Assembly: GCA_016206995.1 (NCBI GenBank)
Contig: JACQQN010000061.1
Span: forward strand, 1 to 8,974
Direction: 5' to 3'
Source: Candidatus Omnitrophota bacterium
Lineage (GTDB): Bacteria; Omnitrophota; Omnitrophia; Omnitrophales; Abzuiibacteriaceae
DNA length: 8,974 bases
Made by a program: the position numbers and the translations under genes. A model generated the notes under the pieces. It was given only the letters and a program-made list of their open reading frames with translations, did not search any database and was not told the DNA's origin. This document shows, one piece after another, positions 5,620-8,974 of the stretch (the first letter of the stretch is position 1; every line of letters begins with the position of its first letter).

Positions 5620-6447
5620 TTACTTCCTCCGGTCTTTTACAATAAACCTATTACTTGTTTTGTTACGTTTTCGAGTTTTGTACCCTTTGGTGTATTCGCC
5701 CCATGGTGTTACCGGTTGACGGCCTCCATGCGCTTTTCCTTCACCACCACCCAGCGGATGATCTACAGGATTCATGGCAACACCGCGAACTGTAGGACGA
5801 ACCCCATACCAACGCGTACGCCCCGCTTTCCCGTAGACGATATTTTCATGATCGACATTAGAACATTGTCCTACTGTCGCGCACGCATTGATTTTAACCA
5901 TACGCACTTCACCCGAAGGAAGCTTGACATGGGCATGACCACCTTCTTTTGCCAAAACTTGTGCGACAGTACCTGCTGAACGAACTAATTTTCCGCCACG
6001 GCCAGGTTCAAGTTCAATATTATGAATCATAGTTCCATCCGGAATTTGTTTGAGCGGAATATGGTTACCCACCTTTACTTCTGCAGTGGGTCCACTCATC
6101 ACTTTTTCCCCAACCTTGAGGCCGTCTGGTGCCAGGATGTAACTTTTTTCACCATCTGTGTATTGGATAAGCGCGATCCGACTGGTTCTCATCGGGTCGT
6201 ACTCGATCGATTGCACAATGGCTTCAACACCATGCTTGAAACGTTTAAAATCGACCAAGCGGATTCTTTGTTTATGGCCGCCTCCGATATGGTAACTCGT
6301 AATGTGGCCGTACAAATTCCGTCCACCTGTTTTCTTTTTTGGAATGGTGAGTGGTTTATAAGGCTGACTGGTCGTAATCTCGTTAAAATCCGAGACGCTT
6401 CCAAATCGCCGCGTCGGTGTTGTTGGCTTAAATTTAATTAATCCCAT
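5620..6447 (-). CDS. rplB: Large subunit ribosomal protein L2
   Basis: L2 is among the largest and most conserved 50S proteins. It is required for subunit association and lies close to the peptidyl transferase centre. The 275-residue product has normal length. The N-terminal part shows the basic TPTRRFGSVSDF and the GGRNLYGHITSYHIGGGHKQ block (41-60). The central OB and SH3-like domains contain LEPGRGGKLVRSAGT (146-160). The C-terminal loop holds the RGVAMNPVDHPLGGGEG signature (221-237). His230 corresponds to the critical E. coli His229. Family members often read HPHGGGEG, whereas this has HPLGGGEG, a common variant. The ATG is one base after the rplW stop with no clear Shine-Dalgarno sequence, so it probably depends on coupling to rplW. 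Confidence 0.98.
   Translation of the reverse strand: MGLIKFKPTTPTRRFGSVSDFNEITTSQPYKPLTIPKKKTGGRNLYGHITSYHIGGGHKQRIRLVDFKRFKHGVEAIVQSIEYDPMRTSRIALIQYTDGEKSYILAPDGLKVGEKVMSGPTAEVKVGNHIPLKQIPDGTMIHNIELEPGRGGKLVRSAGTVAQVLAKEGGHAHVKLPSGEVRMVKINACATVGQCSNVDHENIVYGKAGRTRWYGVRPTVRGVAMNPVDHPLGGGEGKAHGGRQPVTPWGEYTKGYKTRKRNKTSNRFIVKDRRK
5625..5630 (-). promoter_or_regulatory. Strong ribosome binding site of rpsS
   Basis: GGAGGA lies ten bases before the rpsS ATG, overlapping the end of rplB. It is the closest match to the anti-Shine-Dalgarno consensus in the window. Confidence 0.7.
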
Positions 6448-6448
6448 G

Positions 6449-6730
6449 TTAGGTTAACTCGATTTTCTGACCAGGTTTGAGCGTCACAATCGCTTTTTTC
6501 CAATCATTTGTTTTTCCAGCTTGAATCCGGACACGCTTCCATTTACCGGAAACGTTCATCGTGTTGACATTCAGCACCTTCACGTTGAACGTCTCTTCCA
6601 CAGCACGTCTAATCTGCGGCTTGGTTGCTTTTGAATGAACGCGAAAAAAATACTTTGCCGCGCTGGCAAGTTTTGTTCCTTTTTCCGTTATCCAAGGTTC
6701 TCGGATGATATCAAATGGATGAATGTTCAT
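6449..6730 (-). CDS. rplW: Large subunit ribosomal protein L23
   Basis: L23 sits at the tunnel exit and is the main docking site for trigger factor and the signal recognition particle. The 93-residue product shows the N-terminal DIIREPWITEKGTKLA (7-22), KYFFRVHSKATKPQIRRAVEETFNVKVLNVNTMNV (26-60), the short basic loop KWKRVRIQAGKTNDWKKAIVTLKPGQKIEL (63-92), where the family usually has a longer K-R loop. FRV...ATKxxI and AVEETFNVKVxxVNTMN are strong family marks. The ATG overlaps the rplD stop as ATGA, with only a weak GGTGA a few bases upstream, so coupling to rplD is likely. Confidence 0.97.
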   Translation of the reverse strand: MNIHPFDIIREPWITEKGTKLASAAKYFFRVHSKATKPQIRRAVEETFNVKVLNVNTMNVSGKWKRVRIQAGKTNDWKKAIVTLKPGQKIELT

Positions 6731-7398
6731 GCAGTCACCAATTGTTTTTCATTGCTCGGTTCACTATCTTCAAGCAAACGTTTTTCAAGAAGCGCAAGCG
6801 CCGATTTTTCAATCACCAATTGCTTCCTTCGCAGCACATGATAGGCATTGAGATCGTTTGCTCGCTTTACCAAAAACACTTCTTTCAAATTATTTGAGGC
6901 GCGCTTGAGCTTTTCATCGACAGAAGCCACCACGCAAAGCGTTTTGGCGCTGCCTAACTTGAGCAAATTAATGGCCGAACGAAGTTCTTTTGTTTTTGGC
7001 TGTGCGAGTTCCGTGTTTTCAATTACCCAAATCCTCTCTTGTTTATTTCTCAAACTGAGGGCTGAGATTAATGCTTTGCCACGTATCGCTTGCGAAATTT
7101 TTGTATCGTAATCTCGAGGTGTGGGTCCGAAAATGGTACCACCACCGCGCCACTGAGGCGCGCGAATAGACCCTTGCCGCGCTCGGCCAGTCCCCTTCTG
7201 GCGCCAGGGTTTTTTGCCTCCACCTGAGACTTCCTTCCGCTCTTTCGTATCGTGAGTTCCACGGCGCTGATTACCTGCATAGGCAGTCAATATCAAGTCA
7301 AGAAGGCGCTGGTTGATTTCTGCGTTAAAAATAAGCGGATTGAGCTCCATTTCTCCACTTTGCGACCCGTTCAATTTATAGACTGTAATTTTGCTCAT
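6727..7398 (-). CDS. rplD: Large subunit ribosomal protein L4
   Basis: L4 binds 23S rRNA and sends a loop into the exit tunnel opposite L22. In E. coli it also represses the S10 operon by binding the leader RNA upstream of rpsJ. The 223-residue product contains the basic tunnel loop (about 45-95) with GGGKKPWRQKGTGRARQGS (59-77) and PQWRGGGTIFGP (81-92), followed by the globular domain. NDLNAYHVLRRKQLVIEKSAL (181-201) matches the conserved C-terminal DLLxxxxLVITxxAL block. An extra tail of about 15 residues (from 208) follows. The ATG is three bases after the rplC stop with a purine-rich AAGAAG upstream. Confidence 0.97.
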   Translation of the reverse strand: MSKITVYKLNGSQSGEMELNPLIFNAEINQRLLDLILTAYAGNQRRGTHDTKERKEVSGGGKKPWRQKGTGRARQGSIRAPQWRGGGTIFGPTPRDYDTKISQAIRGKALISALSLRNKQERIWVIENTELAQPKTKELRSAINLLKLGSAKTLCVVASVDEKLKRASNNLKEVFLVKRANDLNAYHVLRRKQLVIEKSALALLEKRLLEDSEPSNEKQLVTA

Positions 7399-7401
7399 AG
7401 T

Positions 7402-8172
7402 TTATTTCTTCTTTGCTGCGGGCGCTGCTGGTTTCGTTGCTTTTTGAGCTTCCGCGCGCTTTGCTTTCTTTGAAACAACTTTCTTTTCTTCAATCTTGAG
7501 ATCTTCAATTCCTTGGTCCGGCATCCGCCAAGTACGTGGGCGGCGCTTTTTAATGGCTTCACGGACAATCACATAAGATTCTTTCGGTCCTGGAACAGAG
7601 CCACGAACTGCCATTAAATTTTGATCGAGATCAATTTTTATCACTCTTAGGTTTTGCGTGGTTACCCGTTCATTTCCCAAATGCCCGGCCATGCGCATCC
7701 CTTTGACAACCCTGCTCGGAAATGAAGAAGCGCCAATAGAACCCGGTACTCGCCCCATCATAGAACCGTGCGATTTAGAAAGGCCTCCCTTAAAATGATG
7801 CCTCTTAACAACTCCCTGGAAACCACGCCCAATGGAGGTTCCGGTCACATCCACCCAATCTCCCACTGAAAAATTGTTCACTTTAAGAACGGTTCCAGGC
7901 GCCAAGCCTTCAAGGGATGCGGTGCGAATTTCGCGCACAAAATATTTAGGTGACACATTTGCTTTCTTGAAATGACCCAACTCCGGCTTAGTTGCACTTT
8001 TTTCTTTTTGATCAGAAAATCCAAGCTGCACAGCCTGATAACCATCCGTTTCTTTACTTTTTGTTTGAAGAACAGTGCAAGGCCCAATTTCAAGTACCGT
8101 CACCGGTATTTGTCTTCCATCTTTATTAAAAATTTGCGTCATTCCTAATTTTCTGCCAAGTAAACCAATCAT
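7402..8172 (-). CDS. rplC: Large subunit ribosomal protein L3 with lysine/alanine-rich tail
   Basis: L3 is an early-assembling 50S protein whose loop reaches close to the peptidyl transferase centre. The start MIGLLGRKLGMTQIF is the family N-terminus. The core runs to about residue 210 and includes GTSIGRGFQGVVKRHHFKGG (111-130), HGSMMGRVPGSIGASSFPSRV (135-155), KGMRMAGHLGNERVTTQNL (157-175) and GSVPGPKESYVIVREA (191-206). The tip has GSIGASS where E. coli has GSIGQNQ; the glutamine methylated by PrmB is absent, as in many non-proteobacteria. Residues 211-256 are an extra tail, first with Trp215 and an acidic stretch, then Lys/Ala/Pro-rich, ending PAAPAAKKK. E. coli L3 is 209 residues. AAAGG at 8180-8184 sits seven bases before the ATG. 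Confidence 0.97.
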   Translation of the reverse strand: MIGLLGRKLGMTQIFNKDGRQIPVTVLEIGPCTVLQTKSKETDGYQAVQLGFSDQKEKSATKPELGHFKKANVSPKYFVREIRTASLEGLAPGTVLKVNNFSVGDWVDVTGTSIGRGFQGVVKRHHFKGGLSKSHGSMMGRVPGSIGASSFPSRVVKGMRMAGHLGNERVTTQNLRVIKIDLDQNLMAVRGSVPGPKESYVIVREAIKKRRPRTWRMPDQGIEDLKIEEKKVVSKKAKRAEAQKATKPAAPAAKKK

Positions 8173-8264
8173 CTTTTTACCTTTAAAGAGAAACGTTTCC
8201 CCTCTGCTTTCCTTTGCGATTAACCTCGAACAACGGTGTGGTTAAATCGAGGACGGGAAGCTTT
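8173..8264 (-). other. rpsJ-rplC intergenic leader with hairpin
   Basis: This 92-nt spacer is by far the longest in the cluster; the others are 32 nt or less. On the minus strand it contains an inverted repeat, CCTCGA (8252-8247) and TCGAGG (8229-8224), with an inner AAC/GTT stem around CACACC, giving a 29-nt stem-loop. It is followed by AATCGCAAAGG, not a run of T, so it does not look like an intrinsic terminator. A further short palindrome, GAAACGTTTC (8190-8199), lies closer to rplC. A role as an mRNA stability, processing or feedback element is possible but is inference only. Confidence 0.4.
8180..8184 (-). promoter_or_regulatory. Ribosome binding site of rplC
   Basis: AAAGG lies seven bases before the rplC ATG. 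It is flanked by the palindrome CTTTAAAG (8181-8188), so the site could be partly hidden in a weak local fold; this is not demonstrated. Confidence 0.6.
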
Positions 8265-8573
8265 CTATAACTTTACCTCAACATCAACACCCGCCGGCAA
8301 ATCAAGTTTCATCAACGCATCAACAGTTCTTGAAGTAGGTTCGACAATATCAAGAAGTCGTTTGTGCGTTCGCATTTCAAATTGCTCGCGCGACTTTTTA
8401 TCAATGTGTGGTCCTTTTAAGACCGTCGTCCGCCAAAGGTCTGTCGGCAGCGGAATAGGCCCAATCACACGTGCACCGGTTTTCTTCACCGTTTCGACAA
8501 TCTCTTGAATGGATTGGTCGAGCACGCGATGATCGTACGCTCGCAATTTAATGCGAATTTTTTCTTTACTCAT
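8265..8573 (-). CDS. rpsJ: Small subunit ribosomal protein S10 (NusE)
   Basis: S10 is a 30S head protein and, as NusE, also joins NusB and NusG in transcription antitermination and transcription-translation coupling. The 102-residue product matches the family length. Landmarks are KEKIRIKLRAYDHRVLDQSIQEIVETVKKTGARVIGPIPLPT (3-44), HIDKKSREQFEMRTHKRLLDIVEP (56-79) and the C-terminal DALMKLDLPAGVDVEVKL (85-102). The start is the ATG at 8573, 32 nt after the tuf stop, with AAAGG about 12 bases upstream. It is the first gene of the S10 block. No terminator separates it from tuf, so the two are probably on one transcript. Confidence 0.98.
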   Translation of the reverse strand: MSKEKIRIKLRAYDHRVLDQSIQEIVETVKKTGARVIGPIPLPTDLWRTTVLKGPHIDKKSREQFEMRTHKRLLDIVEPTSRTVDALMKLDLPAGVDVEVKL

Positions 8574-8605
8574 GATTCTTGTTGCCTTTCAGTGTTCTCT
8601 AAACC

Positions 8606-8974
8606 TTATTTCAGAATTTCGGTCACAACACCTGCGCCAACCGTGTGTCCGCCTTCGCGAATGGCAAAGCGAAGTTCTTTTTCCATCGCAATCGGCGTAA
8701 TCAGCTCACCTTCAACCGCTACGTTATCACCTGGCATCACCATTTCTGTTCCTTGCGGAAGCGTAACAACGCCCGTGACGTCAGTGGTTCGAAAATAAAA
8801 CTGAGGCCGATACCCAGTGAAAAATGGCGTATGACGACCGCCTTCTTCTTTACTCAAAATATAAATCTGTGCTTTGAATTTAGTATGCGGTGTTACAGTA
8901 CCTGGCTTTGCAATGACCATACCGCGCTCTAAATCCTTTTTATCAACGCCACGGAGCAAGAGACCAACGTTGTC
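8606..8974 (-). CDS. tuf: Elongation factor Tu (C-terminal part, cut by the window edge)
   Basis: EF-Tu is the GTPase that delivers aminoacyl-tRNA to the ribosomal A site. The frame is open to the window edge and covers the last 122 residues, beginning DNVGLLLRGVDKKDLERGMV. The part present is the end of domain 2 and all of domain 3. Family marks include VIAKPGTVTPH, GGRHTPFFTGYRPQFYFRTTDVTG, PGDNVAVEGELITPIAMEKE and the C-terminal RFAIREGGHTVGAGVVTEIL, close to the usual RFAIREGG(R/H)TVGAGVV. The GTPase domain lies outside. tuf directly upstream of rpsJ is the common str-S10 junction, so fusA, rpsG and rpsL would be expected further upstream (inference). Whether a second tuf copy exists is not visible. 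Confidence 0.98.
   Translation of the reverse strand, partial: DNVGLLLRGVDKKDLERGMVIAKPGTVTPHTKFKAQIYILSKEEGGRHTPFFTGYRPQFYFRTTDVTGVVTLPQGTEMVMPGDNVAVEGELITPIAMEKELRFAIREGGHTVGAGVVTEILK

Noticed and set aside
8190..8199. GAAACGTTTC palindrome as an operator
   Set aside because: A ten-base palindrome occurs by chance often enough, it lies within an operon with no sign of a promoter nearby, and no known regulator site matches it with confidence.
8224..8252. Intrinsic terminator between rpsJ and rplC
   Set aside because: The hairpin is not followed by a T-run on the minus strand, and the operon continues with the standard gene order.
8957..8959. TTG at 8959 as a start of a short EF-Tu-like gene
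   Set aside because: The reading frame stays open to the window edge with upstream residues DNVGLL that belong to EF-Tu domain 2, so this is an internal leucine codon of tuf.
1..8974. A hidden new system or inserted accessory gene
   Set aside because: The whole window is filled by canonical r-protein genes with gaps of at most 92 nt, leaving no room for an unassigned gene.

Overview
The window is an almost gap-free bacterial ribosomal-protein cluster, read entirely on the minus strand. In transcription order (right to left) it holds the 3' end of tuf, then rpsJ, rplC, rplD, rplW, rplB, rpsS, rplV, rpsC, rplP, rpmC and rpsQ (the S10 block), followed by rplN, rplX, rplE, rpsN, rpsH, rplF, rplR and the 5' part of rpsE (the spc block). 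All 20 genes have intact reading frames; only tuf and rpsE are cut, by the window edges. The gene order is the canonical bacterial order, and no foreign gene, RNA gene, mobile element or CRISPR array interrupts it.

The organism is a bacterium of moderate GC (roughly mid-40s percent by eye). S14 is the short zinc-binding type and L24 carries a four-cysteine C-terminal zinc ribbon. L3 has GSIGASS in place of the proteobacterial GSIGQNQ methylation site. Several proteins carry lineage-type basic or low-complexity tails (S5 N-terminus; L3, L22, S3 and L4 C-termini). This argues against gamma- or beta-Proteobacteria. It would fit a lineage such as the PVC group/Omnitrophota or another little-cultured phylum, but I cannot place it from the sequence alone.

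Layout: tuf (8606-8974) is followed by a 32-nt spacer, rpsJ (8265-8573), and a 92-nt spacer that is the only notable non-coding stretch and contains a hairpin. From rplC to rpsE the genes are separated by at most 18 nt. Several pairs overlap by four bases (rplD/rplW, rpsS/rplV, rplX/rplE, rplF/rplR) and one by 20 nt (rpmC/rpsQ), which suggests a single transcript with translational coupling. There is no non-coding stretch of 300 bases or more.

Together the genes supply part of the 30S subunit (S3, S5, S8, S10, S14, S17, S19), part of the 50S subunit (L2-L6, L14, L16, L18, L22-L24, L29) and the elongation factor that delivers aminoacyl-tRNA to the ribosome. I found no sign of a new biological system; the points worth a second look are the protein tails and the rpsJ-rplC leader structure.
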